Part shown: positions 1 to 11,478 of the stretch, one piece after another
How the letters are laid out: each line of letters begins with the position of its first letter
Numbering within the stretch: the stretch's first letter is position 1
NCBI GenBank assembly: GCA_905183005.1
Contig: CAJJDO010000028.1
Location: 248,001-312,000, forward strand
Source of the DNA: Paramecium pentaurelia
Taxonomy: Eukaryota > Ciliophora > Oligohymenophorea > Peniculida > Parameciidae
DNA length: 64,000 nt
Direction of reading: 5' to 3'
Program-made: the position numbers and the translations under genes
Notes under the pieces: model-generated
What the model was told of the DNA's origin: nothing
What the model saw: the letters and a program-made list of their open reading frames with translations, nothing else
The model's database searches: none

Positions 1-434
1 TGCTGTTGAATATTAAACAGAATATATCCCATAAGTATTCTAAGAAAAATACACAGGTAATAATAAAAAATTATTATTTAGAATACGTACCAGTTGATAG
101 ATATCAAGAGAGAGTGGAATATTATCCAGTTGAAAGACAGGTAGTTCATTAACAACCAACATAAGCTGTTTCAGTTGTCTAATAACCAGTCATCTAATAA
201 TCAGTTTAATACGTTCAATAACCAGTTTAATATGTTTAATAACCAGTTTAATATGTTTAACAACCATTGATTGCATCTAGAGTTGTTCCTTAATTTGTAT
301 AACCATAATTTGCTGTTCCTCCAGTCACAAGGCCATCTTAACCATAATAATAATAATCCCATTAGCCATAATAAGTTCAATCTTAATAACCAAGGTCATA
401 GGCAGTCCAATAATAGTAATCACAATAACCATGA
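1..434 (+). CDS. alveolin-family cortical protein, 3' end
   Basis: C-terminal part of an alveolin (IMC1-like) protein; the start lies left of the window. The reading frame begins at base 2. A 25-nt GTA...TAG intron (57-81) splits the first repeat. The product carries the tyrosine, valine, proline and charged repeats of alveolins (for example EYVPVDRYQERVEYYPVER), then a low-complexity tail rich in glutamine, valine and proline (repeats of QQPVQYV) that ends at TGA 432-434. Most tail glutamines are encoded by TAA, an early sign of the ciliate code. Alveolins build the membrane skeleton beneath the alveolar sacs of ciliates, apicomplexans and dinoflagellates; in Paramecium they belong to the epiplasm. 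The family call rests on repeat character and is fairly firm; the exact paralogue is unknown. Confidence 0.75.
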
Positions 435-2183
435 AATAACATTATAAATATATACATATAATCAATTTAAAAACTTTCTTTTATTTATTATTGTATTTAG
501 TATGATAGATGATCTTTTTCTAAATAAATATGTAATTGTAGAAGCTCTTAACTCTCCAAAAAATATTTAACCCTTATCTTAAACTTTAAATGAATTAAGT
601 ATCTGCCTTTTATGATATTAAATAAAATGTTTTACTTTAATTAATTTCTTAAATACCTTTTCATGTAATCTATGAATATGAATAATCTCAAAATTAATTA
701 AATATAAAATAAGGAAACATATATATTCAATGTTCAATAATAATTATTTAAGTTAAAATCAAATTTAAATTATTAGATAAGGTTATATAAAATATTTCTC
801 ATCTATTAAATATAAATAAAGTAAATTCGTAAATAGGGAGTTTTTTCAATATTTAAGTATATATGTTAGTCTTACTTCAATATTAAAATTTTTTATATTT
901 TGGAAACATATTTTTTTTTGTTTAGTATCAATTAATTATATGATTGAAACATTTTTCATAAAAATTAAGCTATATTTTTAACATAACTAAGATACTAAAT
1001 ATATTAAGAATGTTAATTGTAATATACATATCAACTTTTATGATTCAATAATTTATTTTTTAAATGGTTACAATTAAATCTTTAATACTCTTTTTAACAT
1101 TTTGAGTTTCGATTATTAACCAAACATTAAATAGAAAAAAAATTCTAATTATTGATTAAAAAATTATAGCATTTTCTTCATTTCTATTATAATAATTTAT
1201 CAATAAGATAGATTATGAAAAATAAATTATCTAATTACCGTTAACTCTATCATGTTTATTAATGCATAACTTTAAATACATAACTTAATTGTGGTAAAAT
1301 TATTTGACTTAGCTATGCAAAATTTGACTACTCAAAACTTTAGGCTAATGAATTAGATAGTATATTATAAAATTGAAACTTAAATTTTCAAGTAAAATTA
1401 AATTCTTTTTATTTTTGATAGATTTATTCATTATTGTTTAATTATGTTAAAATTTACTTTTTTATATCACCACCATCCCATAGTATCTTTAATAATTATT
1501 ACTTCTTCTTTAATAATCTATTTGAATCGAACACATAAATTAGTATTATTGATAATAAAATTATTGTTTTGTCAAAATAAAAAATATAAATTAAACATAA
1601 ATATATCAATATAATGTCTTATATTAAAAGAAAAATCAGATAAAATTTCAACTATATCTATATTTTATAAAACTATAAATTAAATTATATATATTTACTT
1701 TATTCATTGTTTTTATGTTTATTTACTTGAATGAGTTAATAATTGGATTTGCTTCTATTTATAATAAAATAGTTGTGTTTTGTGGTTTGGTTTTTTTTTT
1801 GGATATTCAAATTTAAGAAGTTTATGTTATGGGGGGATTATATTTTTACCTTCTGATAGAATAGATCTTAAGGAGAGTAAAGATAATAAAATTGATACTT
1901 TGGTTTAAATAAAAAGATGCCAAGTTAAGCATATCATTTTTAAAAGTAATTTTTTCTAATGATAATAACTACTAAATTCTAGAGAATAATGATGTTCAGT
2001 CAATTTATACATTTATTGAATTGATTTTTTTCTATTATTATTTTATTAGTTTAGTTTTATCTGTATTTTATATTTTCTTTCTTAATAAAACATTATCAGT
2101 GATAGTATACTTAAAATAAGAAAAAACATTGATAATTGATTATATGAAAATTCGATTTATTAACAAAGTTAAATAAGTAAAAT
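435..2183. other. gene-poor AT-rich spacer, about 1.75 kb
   Basis: I see no convincing gene here. TGA codons are frequent in all frames, and G at codon position 1, which marks real genes in this window, is weak. A GC-richer patch near 1,790-1,970 opens a short frame (its middle reads LPSDRIDLKESK) with no clear start or recognisable partner. It may be a decayed gene fragment. Confidence 0.5.
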
Positions 2184-3098
2184 TCATTTGATTTTCAAAA
2201 TATAAGTCAGTAATTTGAGTGTTTTTGATTCATTGCTTGGTTTCTAATGTTAAGTTAGTCTTTCCCATTTAAATTATGTTTTTTGACTACCTAAATTCAT
2301 TTCAACAGCCATAAATATGTTCAAAGCAATTACTGATTTTTTGTGATTCAAAAATAATGAAGAAGTTAAGCTTGTTTCAGCTAAACTCCTAATAAAATGG
2401 GAATTAAACTTACATACATCTTTGCTTTATTTATTCAGTGTATTTACAATTGTATCCTAAGATTTCTCCTATTAATTGTAACCATACCAAAGTGTTATCA
2501 CTGATGACATTGAAATTTAATTTATTAAGTATTTCTTTTTCCATCTCAATAACATCTTTGGCTTTAATATCTGTAGCTCTTAGCAAAGCTGCTAAAGGAG
2601 GTGGATATATTTCCTCGTACTTAGATGCAATAAATAGACATGTTAATGAAACAAGCTCTAATTCCCCTATTTCAGGATTTAGGAGCGGGATTGTTTAATC
2701 CATTAAATCAACAGTCTAAAAGAGTGTTTCAGGTTTTAAATTAAAACATCTAATTAGTTTTACAATGTATCTAACCTATATTTAATATAATAATATACTG
2801 TTGTGGCTCTCATAGTATCATTAATTTTTGTGGAAGACATTTGAAAATTAGGTTCTCCCATACTTTTTTCTTTTTCATATAAAAATTCATATATTTCTTG
2901 TTAATACAAGTTAACAAGTTAAGGTGAGTCTAATTTATTCAAACCCTCCTTTGTCCAAATTGCATCATTTATTATATTTTCCTTCCCTCCCAATTCATCA
3001 AGTGTTGTATCTTTTTTACTTTTAAGATTCTTAGATGCCTTGTCTGCTTAATTTTCAAGATTTTTCCCAAAAACTCTTGTTCCTATATTGTCTTGCAT
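2184..3098 (-). CDS. mitotic-type (A/B) cyclin
   Basis: Spliced product of 288 residues. The start at 3098 is the first ATG of the frame, and TGA lies at 2184-2186. Two introns, 2776-2798 (23 nt) and 2389-2413 (25 nt), must be removed to keep the domain open. The cyclin box is clear: DTMRATTV, then LKPETLFQTVDLMD, then the classical CLFIASKYEEIYPP block and DVIEMEKEILNKFNFNV, followed by a weaker C-terminal cyclin fold. The N-terminal third is charged and shows no obvious destruction box. Cyclins of this class bind and activate cyclin-dependent kinases through the cyclin box. Compared with animal B-type cyclins it is short, mainly because the N-terminus is small. The 5' neighbour on the same strand starts about 50 bp away and is unrelated. 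Confidence 0.9.
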
Positions 3099-3147
3099 TT
3101 ATTTGAATTCAAAAATATTAATATTTATATAACAATAAATGTATTAA

Positions 3148-3610
3148 TCATTTTTTTGTAGGTTTCTTTGTATTCTTTTTTGCTTCTTCTTCTAAACGAA
3201 CTCTTTCCTCTTCTTCTCTACGTTATTTTTCTAATTTCTATTATACAATCTATTCTTTTATTTAATCAATCTCTTTTGATAATTGATTATTCTCTATACA
3301 GTTATAAGTATCAATAACCTTGCTCTAATTATTCAACATCACTTTTCAATTTTTCGAATTCTTCATGAGCTCTTGTATCTTTATGAATGCTAAAATAATC
3401 TATAAGTGCTTGACTTGGAGAATCAGGTTTGTTTGGTGCATTTCTCAAAGCAAGAAGAACTAGAAACAATTAATAATTAATATATTTACATTTAACAATT
3501 GCAAGTGTAACATCCTAATTGACTAGATATTCTCTAAATTCTCTCTCTTTATATTCATTCATCTTGGCTTAACTAAGTAATGGTTCTTCAACTGTTTTCT
3601 CTTGATTCAT
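3148..3610 (-). CDS. MYCBP/AMY-1-like ciliary adaptor
   Basis: Spliced product of 135 residues, with introns at 3460-3489 (30 nt) and 3294-3318 (25 nt); TGA 3148-3150. The N-terminal half matches the c-Myc-binding-protein (AMY-1) family: a short helix REFREYLVNQDVTLAIVKFL, then LRNAPNKPDSPSQALIDYF, followed by a coiled coil in which heptad leucines alternate with Glu/Lys (residues about 70-115) and a lysine-rich tail ending NTKKPTKK. In flagellates the orthologue (FAP174 in Chlamydomonas) is an axonemal protein that works with A-kinase anchoring proteins in the central apparatus. A ciliary role here is inferred from family and organism. The 30-nt intron is a multiple of three and lacks TGA, so skipping its removal would not break the frame. 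Confidence 0.85.
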
Positions 3611-4339
3611 AATAATAAAATTAATAAAAAATGAATATAGGAAATAATCTCTCTTTGATTAAAGATAAAGAATTCTTAAAATAGCTTAATATATCATTCT
3701 TAATTACAAACCAATTATTGTCAATGATTCCATTTAGAATATATTTTCTAAAATCTTGTCTTTTTTAATTGAATTAATCTACAAGTAATCTTTTTATATT
3801 GGAACCATTCAAATTTAATATAATCATCTTGCAACTAAATTTTCAAGTTTTTAAGAATATAAATAAATTTAGAAATCATCTGAAATTAACAGTTCAATAA
3901 CTATTAATTAAGAATAAAAAATATAAATAAAACAATAATGTTTATATCAAAAATCATTATAATTATTATTGTTAGATATTTTTTATTTAATATTTAAAGT
4001 TACTCTATATCTAACAAATTCATTATATATAAAAATTTAGATTATTAAATAAATAATATTATTATTATTTATAAGTCTTAAATAATATAAGTGAGTTTCA
4101 TTTATCAATTAGAATTATTATACTAAATGTTTTATTTTATATAATTAAAAAATAGAAGCAATAAATAATTAGTTAACAAAATAATTATTTTTCAAAATAA
4201 TATAATATCAAAGGTATTTTAAAAGTTATGATTATCAAACTTTAGTAGGTGGTTATGTTATTTGATAACAAAATATAAGAATTTAAATAAAAGTTTAGTT
4301 ATAAGGTTTGATATTTTGAATTAGTTTATATAATAATAA
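3611..4339. other. divergent intergenic spacer
   Basis: Spacer between the divergent MYCBP-like and coiled-coil genes, so it must hold both promoters. No motif stands out. A minus-strand frame of about 75 codons (roughly 3,720-3,950), with a basic segment containing KFEWFQYKKITCRLIQLKK, is open but has no recognisable relative and ends before the downstream gene. It may be a relic or chance. Confidence 0.4.
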
Positions 4340-6543
4340 ATGAATATCAATTACTTATATTAATAAATTGAAGACTAGGATGAATAGATCGAGAAGGCCA
4401 CTAAAGTTATTGAAACACTTACAGCAGAAGTAAGAATGCTCCCTAATAAAAGATTGAAACCCAATAAAAAGAGATTATAAGATTGAAATATGAAAATGAA
4501 TATTTGAATTCATAAAATAAAATACTTGAAAAAGAAAAGCTTGCACTTTAAAAAGAGAGTAATAATATTGATACCATTAAAAAATGTGAAATTAGATAAA
4601 AGCAGATTAATGTAAATTAAAAGGAAAAAATTGAGAAATACTAAACATTATGGTCTTAATAAGAATTGAATTATAACAATACAATAATTGAATTAAATGA
4701 AAATATTAAGTAGTTATAATTGTAAAATGAAGAAAAATAAAATGATTTAGAATTACTTTTTAAATAAAGTTAACAATAATAATTAGCAATTAATTAAGTT
4801 ATGGAAATTTTGGAATAAAAAGAATAAGAATTATAATAATTAAATTAATATCTTAATAATCAAAAAGAAAATACAGATAATTTCAGTACATTATATAAGT
4901 AAGACATTGAAAATTTAAAAAAATTTACAGAAAACTTATTTATTTAATCTGATAAAAATATTATCATGTAAATTAATAAAAATAAAACTTCAAAGAATAA
5001 CACATTATCCAAAGATATTAATTAAACTCATTAAATTGCTTAGTAATATAAAGAAGAATAAAAGGATGAATCACATATCTATGATATTATTTTAAGATAA
5101 AGTAAATATATAAATGAAATTTATACTAAATTATAAAATACTATTTCAAATGAATAACTATCAGAATTTATTGTTTAAGTTAATTATATGAGATAATATT
5201 TTGAAATCATGTAAAATAAAATTTAAGATATTAATGTTGAGAGAAATATCATTCATCAAGTAAGTAATTTATATTATATTAGGCTTATATGAATTTAGTC
5301 TAATAAAATAAAACATAATAATCATACATTGAATAGTTATTGATGATGATTAAAAATTATTAAAATAATAATAATAATGAAGTTGAAATGATTAATAATA
5401 TTAATCAATTAGATATAAATATTCTAGATCCAATTAATGAAAATATGCAAAAATTATTATCAACTTATTAGTCTTCTCTAATTACTAAAGATGAAGAAAA
5501 AATGTCTTTAGAACGATAAAATGTTAAATTATAACAGAAATTAGACTAGCTTCAATCTCAATAATAATAATTAATGTAGACATCTTAATAATCCTAATAA
5601 TTAGTTTCTTTATTGTAAAATCCTAAAAAATAAGTCAAAAATAATAATAATAATGTAAATAATAAGATGGAATCATTAGAAAAAGAAAATTAATAATTAA
5701 TTGAATAATTAAATGAACTATCAAAAGAACATGAAGAAACTGTTAAAATGCTTGATAAAGCAATAACTTAATTAGAGTAATAAACTGAAACTATTTAAAA
5801 ATTTGAATAAGAATAAAATAATAAATTGAAAAGTAAAAATAGTTTTATTGAAACATAATAACCTACTACATAATTAATAGAATCATAAATTGATAAATTT
5901 TTAGAATCATGTTCTGTAAGATATATTCAATATTAAAGTTATTACCTCCTTTGAAATCACAATCTGATAGTGTAGTATAAAAAACTAATATTTTAATTGA
6001 TCTTGTTACTATGTTAACAGATTCTTAACAGTAAAATATAATATTTAACTTAGTGATATTTTATAAAAATTATTAGTAACTTTTCTAGTTACTAGAGATA
6101 ATAAGAGTTTGTAAGGATTTGAAAAAGATTTTTCAACTTTAAAATCTATTAGACATAATATTGGAATATTGGATTATTTGGATTAATTAGAATGTTTAAA
6201 AAATGATTTGTTGAATATTATAGAGAAAGAATTGAAATGTGAATATGCAATACCATATGGAAAATCTATTCTTATATAAGTACTTAATTTGATTGCTCAA
6301 AAATATATGGAAATAGTTTAAAAAGATACATAATCTATTGAAAAATAAATGAAAAAATATAAAAATCATATTGTAATCTATAAAATGTACAAATAATGGA
6401 AAGAGTGCATTTTAGATTTTAGTGAAATAATATTTGAAATTATAGAAAGTATTGATCATATTGGTTAACCTTAATTTGAAAGTAAATTGAATTAACAAAT
6501 TGAAAAGCTTAACTATAACTTCATTGATAATTTTGATGATTGA
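4340..6543 (+). CDS. long coiled-coil protein, unknown function
   Basis: About 703 residues after removal of four 23-nt introns. They begin with GTAA at 4430, near 5260 (GTAAGTAATT), near 5909 (GTAAGATATA) and near 6032 (GTAAAATATA); each is needed to bypass a TGA. ATG 4340 opens the frame; TGA 6541-6543 closes it. Residues 20 to about 490 are almost continuous coiled coil, rich in Glu, Lys, Asn and Gln. The last 230 residues are less repetitive and look helical and globular, with hydrophobic patches such as ILIDLVTMLTDSQ and GILDYLDQLECLKNDLLN. Nothing identifies a family. A cytoskeletal or basal-body scaffold would fit the architecture, but that is inference. The gene ends close to the neighbouring snoRNA candidate. 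Confidence 0.7.
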
Positions 6544-6571
6544 TTATATATATATATATATATTTATTTAA

Positions 6572-6650
6572 ATAGATCAGACAGGTAACTAACATCTCAT
6601 TGACAATATTGTCTCTGAAGGTGTCCTAAGAGTGTCATCACAAATTAAAT
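6572..6650 (-). ncRNA. candidate box C/D snoRNA
   Basis: In a short spacer of AT repeats there is a GC-richer island of about 75 nt. On the minus strand it starts with GTGATGA (6641-6635), a perfect box C (RUGAUGA), and ends with CTGA (6580-6577), a perfect box D. Short complementary flanks (ATTTAA upstream, TTAAAT downstream) could close a terminal stem. The guide-length stretch before box D reads GAGATGTTAGTTACCTGT. I could not identify its target. It lies tail-side of one gene and upstream of the next, not in an intron. Confidence 0.45.
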
Positions 6651-6675
6651 TTTTATTAATAATAATATTAATTAT

Positions 6676-8780
6676 ATGCTGCAACGATTACCAAATAAAT
6701 GCAAGGAAGAATATTATAAATTCATTCAAATTGGAAATGAAAGATAAACATTTATTGATAGTGATTTTGATTATACAGATTAAAATAGTCAAATACAATT
6801 CTTAAGAATAGGGTCTCTTCAATTAAATAAGAATATTTAACCATGTTCTGAATTCAAAAGATCTTAATATTATCAAGATAATTCTCTAATCAATGCATTT
6901 AATATTCTATAGAAAGATATTCAATTTGTTAAGAATATTTATTTAAATTTAAATTCCCTTTATGGAGTTTGGTTAAATCTATAAGGAGAATGGCATTTAA
7001 TAAAAATTGATGAAAAAATACCTTGTTATTTAACAGGCAATATTTAAAAGCTAGCAACCTTAGAATGTGAATGTGAATGGCCAATTATTATAGAGAAAGC
7101 AATAGTTAAGGTATTGGGAAAGAATTATGATATTTTGAATAGATTAATAGAGGAATCAATAGAATCTTTTATGTTTGTAATTTTTGTATTTGAAATTAGA
7201 TGTTGATTGGATAACCAATAATAAAGGTTAGTACAGAAGATATTAATAACTTAAAAAATGTAATTATATCTCAAATGTAATTTCATTCTTTGTTGTTTGC
7301 TGTTCAAAAGTAAAATGGTTTAGAATGTGGTTATGTAATTCAAGCAATAGTTAAAGGGAATATAAAAGAATAAGAATTGATTTAGATGAGAGCTGCAAAT
7401 AGAAATTTAGTTATTTAAGGATGTAATAAATCTTATTTTATATAGAATAGTAAATCTAGAATGATAAATGCATATTTTTTTTAACATTCAAATAATTTTC
7501 AGAGATATTTCCAGAATTATGTATTATTTAACATCATCCTAATTATTAATGGAATTCTAAAGAATTAATTTAATAAGAGAAAAGAGAATTCTAATAATAT
7601 ATTGAAAATACTTATTGTTATGATTTTGATATCATTTAAGAATCTCATCTTTATATATCAATCTGTTAAAGAGATTAAAATTTCAATTCTAATTAATTAG
7701 TATCTCCAATTAAATATGGATTAATTCGAATTTTAATTTCAAAAAAGAATGATGATTAATATGAATTTTTAACTGGAGATTACAATATTAAATAGAATGT
7801 TTGTTTAGATATATAATCATTAGCTTAAGGTTCATATACTCTATTTTGTTAAGCATATTTTTATAATTAAATAGAGAATAATCCAAAATTACAATAAGAA
7901 TAATAAAGATTGTTTGTATAATATTTTGGATCTTCAGTACCAGATAATCTTATAATAAATAAAAATGAAATTTAAGAATAAAGTAAATTAATGTTAGCCA
8001 GTTTAGCTATAGCTAATGTAAATGAAGAAAATACTAGAACATATGAATAATTGGAATAACCAGAAATATAAGTTACTACATAAATGAATCTAGGAATGTT
8101 ATACTTTTATTATAGAAATATGGGAACTACAAAAATAGAAGAGGAAGTTATATTTGATAATTGTGATAATATTATTGATTACGAAACTATGAAAACATTA
8201 AATAAATTTAATGTTACTGTACCACCTCATATTGATTATCTAAAATTGTATGTTTATGATCCCTTTGTTATATTTAATGAAGATTAGCCTATCTTTTAAT
8301 ACTCATGTAATATTAAATCTCTTGTACATTCATCAAAGAAAACATTAATGGCTCAATCTACAAATTTTAGTAAAATAAACAATAAATAATCTATATTTGA
8401 AAGTACAGCTAACAATCCTTCCTTAGAACTTATAACATATATGAAAGAGAATGCTAAGTAAGCTACAAGAATATGGAATAATAATCACATCGATGTATAG
8501 ATGTATATTTATCAACATTAAGAAGGTATAAATGATCACTATTTTCAAAGGTGTCATAATTCTATATTTAAATAATACACAAAATATATATGAAGAGAAG
8601 TTAACATTTATATTAGATAATTTAACTATCAATTGTACTGCTTCTCTTAGATAAGGAAATTCAGTTTTTTTCTAATTAGATTCATATGCTCATCTTTTTA
8701 TCTATTTAGATATTATAGATATTAAAAAGCCTTACTCACACAAAATTTAATGTATTTATACACATTACAAAGATATTTGA
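6676..8780 (+). CDS. calpain-like protein, catalytically degenerate
   Basis: 677 residues after removal of introns 7177-7199 (23), 7423-7445 (23) and 8526-8550 (25), each required by a TGA or frame change. Order of domains: a degraded calpain protease core (about 20-300) and calpain-type beta-sandwich domains (about 300-660). Core landmarks are FIDSDF (usual F-D-x-x-F entry), QDNSL where active calpains have the G-D-C-W catalytic cysteine, GEWHLIKIDEKIPC (usual GEWxxVxIDDxLP), IIEKAIVKVLG, GYVIQAI where GHAY carries the catalytic histidine, a lost N-P-W, and CIFFLTFKQFSEIF (usual FWMSFEDF). Cysteine, histidine and asparagine are thus all replaced. The sandwich part contains ESHLYISICQRD and GSYTLFCQAYF. 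It is probably a regulatory or scaffold pseudo-protease. Family call firm; inactivity is inferred from motifs. Confidence 0.8.
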
Positions 8781-9214
8781 AGATTTCATATCATAAATTT
8801 AAATATAAAATTACTTATTAGTTTATATTCTATATAATATCAACAATATTATAAATAATCATATTTAATACAATCTCTTATAATTAAATGTTCAATCATT
8901 TTATAAGTTTTATATAAAATGTTATATAAGTAATAGTAATAAATAAAAAATAATTAAAATTATTAGATATCATTTAGTTTATTTGAACATATTAATTGAA
9001 TTATGATATTAAAATTATCTAAATAATAAAATAATAAATTATGAAACAATATGAAAAATTAAGGATAAAACAAAACTAATAAATTTTAAGATAATCATAA
9101 AAAATTATTATAAACTTATTATAATATTATTAAGAATTCTTTATTACTAATTTAAATAAAAATAGAAAATATCAATATCTGAATAATTAGTATTCATTTA
9201 TTATAATAATAATA
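8781..9214. other. convergent intergenic spacer
   Basis: AT-rich spacer between two convergent 3' ends. I see no gene, no RNA-like GC island and no repeat. Confidence 0.6.
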
Positions 9215-9936
9215 TCACCATTACTAAATAGCTTTTAAACCAATTTTAGTCATATATTCTTTTGCTTTCTTTTAATGTTCTCCTCTACATTTATAAAATC
9301 CTACAAAATTAATTCCTGTCAAACAAAATGCAGTCATTGCTAAGACAGCCTATTTTTATTTTAAATTTTACATTAAACCATCTAAAACCGATTAAATCTA
9401 ATAAAATTAAAATTCCCCAAGTTAAGACAACTCCAAATTAAGCAAACCAAAATATATTTGAATTGAATGGATTTGGAACAAAATTTGCTACTTGACACTC
9501 ATATATCCATTCCTCAGATCCATCTTCCTTTACTTCTGACCACCATCTTAAACCAACCAGTTTTCTATCATAATCTTTAGTTTTACCTTCCTGTAATATT
9601 TTTGACTGTCCAAAAATCAATTGCTGATAAAATCACTACTATAATAAAACAATATGTCAAATTTAATAAGCCTTCTGGAATAAAGAACCTAATTTTAATG
9701 CTTATATTACACAAAGATGGCAAGTCCCTTAAATAAACAATGAAACAATTATGAAAGAAATTATATATCTTGTGTTTTAGATGGTAGTTGTTAAATAGGT
9801 ATTGCAACTTATTGAGGTTATTAAACTTAAGAGACAGTATTGGATGATATTTGATTAACTTATTTTTCATCATCTCCTAATTTGATATTTACATGGTCTA
9901 AGTCTGGGATAGAATGTTATACATCTTATTGATCAT
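9215..9936 (-). CDS. TVP23/FAM18 Golgi membrane protein
   Basis: Member of the TVP23 (DUF846) family of small Golgi and late-endosome multi-span membrane proteins. Hallmarks are IKYHP near the N-terminus, the hydrophobic run CFIIVVILSAIDFWTVKN, then ITGRKLVGLRWWSEVKEDG and EEWIYECQ, and a last membrane segment ending TGINFVGFYKCRGE. Introns of 22 nt fall inside ITGR-K and just before the last hydrophobic segment; a 24-nt one is likely near 9,690. The first ATG of the frame is 9936; 9873 is an alternative. With these introns the product is 217 residues. The segment between HPILSL and FFHNCF is longer and more polar than in relatives, so an additional intron with length a multiple of three may be hidden there. 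TVP23 proteins support vesicle traffic in the late Golgi. Confidence 0.85.
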
Positions 9937-10055
9937 CGGCAATTTACTATTATGAGTGACATAAAATACCATGTTGAGTTTATTAATTTAAATTAATTAA
10001 AACCCACAATCTGGGTATTGAATTCATAATTCTTTAAAAAGGAAATCAATAATTT

Positions 10056-10132
10056 ATATATATATGATGATCAAGTATTCCGACTTCGTAATTTAAAGAT
10101 GTCGACAATCTTCGCCAGTTCTGATATATATA
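10056..10132 (+). ncRNA. candidate box C/D snoRNA
   Basis: A GC-richer island sits between the divergent TVP23 and taxilin-like genes. It begins with ATGATGA (10064-10070, box C) and ends with CTGA (10121-10124, box D). The flanks form an AT terminal stem: TATATAT before box C pairs with ATATATA after box D. The body, about 50 nt, includes ATTCCGACTTC and CAATCTTCGCCAG, both of guide length and position. ATTCCGACTTC is complementary to a GAAGTCGGAAT run that I recall from conserved large-subunit rRNA; this is a memory-based hint only. Internal C'/D' boxes are not clear. It looks like an independently transcribed methylation guide. Confidence 0.6.
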
Positions 10133-10191
10133 ATTTTTTGTTTTTGAATTTTTTGTTTAATTTTGGATAATAAAAATTTCAAAAATAATAT

Positions 10192-11319
10192 ATGAATCCC
10201 ACAGTTTTTGATCTCTTTGCATAAATCAAAGGATTGTATACATGTAAATCATTTAAGTTATTTAAGAATAAAATTTAGAAGAATTTCATCAAAGATTCAA
10301 AGGAGATGATGAATTCAAAAAAATATCCAGATAAAATAAAATTTCTAAGAGTTAACTAGATAGTTTAGAGGACAAGACAGCTTTGATTAATAAATTAAAA
10401 AAAGTTATTAATGAAAGTAAAACAGCACATAAAGATGCATTACTATCAGCGAAGAAATTTGAGATAGCTACTCAAGAAAAAGAAAAAGGTAATTTTTAAT
10501 TCTAATAAAAAAGTTTTTAATGAAAATTAAAGATTGAAGAATCAAATTAAAACATTAGATGCTTTTAGAATTACTTAAACAAATCAATTAAATGAATATT
10601 AAGAAAAATACAGCAAAGTAGTTGATGAAGAAAAATAAAAGAAAACAGAATTAGTTGAAGGATTCTAATAAGAAATCAAAGATATATCTACTAAAATGGA
10701 AGAAGTATCTACTGCTAAACATAAGAGTTAAGCTGAAAATGAAGCTTTAAAAGAAAAAATGAAAGAAATTTAAGAACATGTTGAAAAAAGAGATAAAATC
10801 TTTGATGAAGAATTAATTAAATTAGGTAATTATTATAATTATATTTAACTTAAAGATTAATAAAGAAAAGAAAGAGAAACTAAAATATTTGAATAAATCA
10901 ATAATATAAGTTAATCACTTGGTACAACTGATAATTCAGAAGATTTATTATAAAAAATCAAAGAAGAAGAAGCATTAGTAGATGCTCATTTGAATCCACA
11001 TCTATAGAAAGCAGAAGAATTTTAATAAATTATTGAGAAAACAAATCAATAATTTAATTTATATAAAAATGAAACAGAAAAAGTACTTTCCCATCTTTTA
11101 TATAGCTTGCATAATCATGTAGAAATTTTGAGTAGAAATCCTAAGCTTGTTAAAGAAAGTGTGAAAAGTCTGATATTTACATTGTAGAATAAGCGAAAGA
11201 AGTAATCAATTAATCTAATTTATTAGTATTAAAAATTATAAGCTTAATTTAAATAAAAATAAGAATAAGTAAATTCATTATTAACATTGAAATCAACATT
11301 ATAAAGTGGATTATTATGA
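10192..11319 (+). CDS. taxilin-like coiled-coil protein
   Basis: 349 residues after removal of introns 10244-10266 (23), 10489-10513 (25) and probably 10826-10855 (30 nt, multiple of three). ATG 10192, TGA 11317-11319. The central part resembles the taxilin coiled coil: KKTELVEGFQQEIKDISTKM, ENEALKEKMKEIQEHVEKRD, KIFDEEL. Taxilins bind syntaxins and, in cilia, IFT components. The first 60 residues (VFDLFAQIKG, FHQRFKGDDEF) and the basic, glutamine-rich C-terminus differ from animal taxilins, and the coiled coil is shorter. A generic coiled-coil protein remains possible. The snoRNA candidate ends 60 bp upstream of the ATG, so promoter elements of both must be interleaved. Confidence 0.55.
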
Positions 11320-11478
11320 GTTATATTTAATGGAAAATTAATTATAATATAATTATAAATATTAATAACCAATATTCTTATTTTTATAATAATATTTACT
11401 AAGAATTCATATAATATTAATTATATAAATAGAATTATATAATGATAAATTCTAATCTAATAAATAATAAATCAATAA

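Noticed and set aside
450..700. Minus-strand frame overlapping the alveolin 3' end
   Set aside because: It overlaps a conserved gene on the other strand and shows no recognisable protein.
2438..2698. Plus-strand frame that looks like a secreted or membrane peptide
   Set aside because: It lies opposite the conserved cyclin box; antisense shadow.
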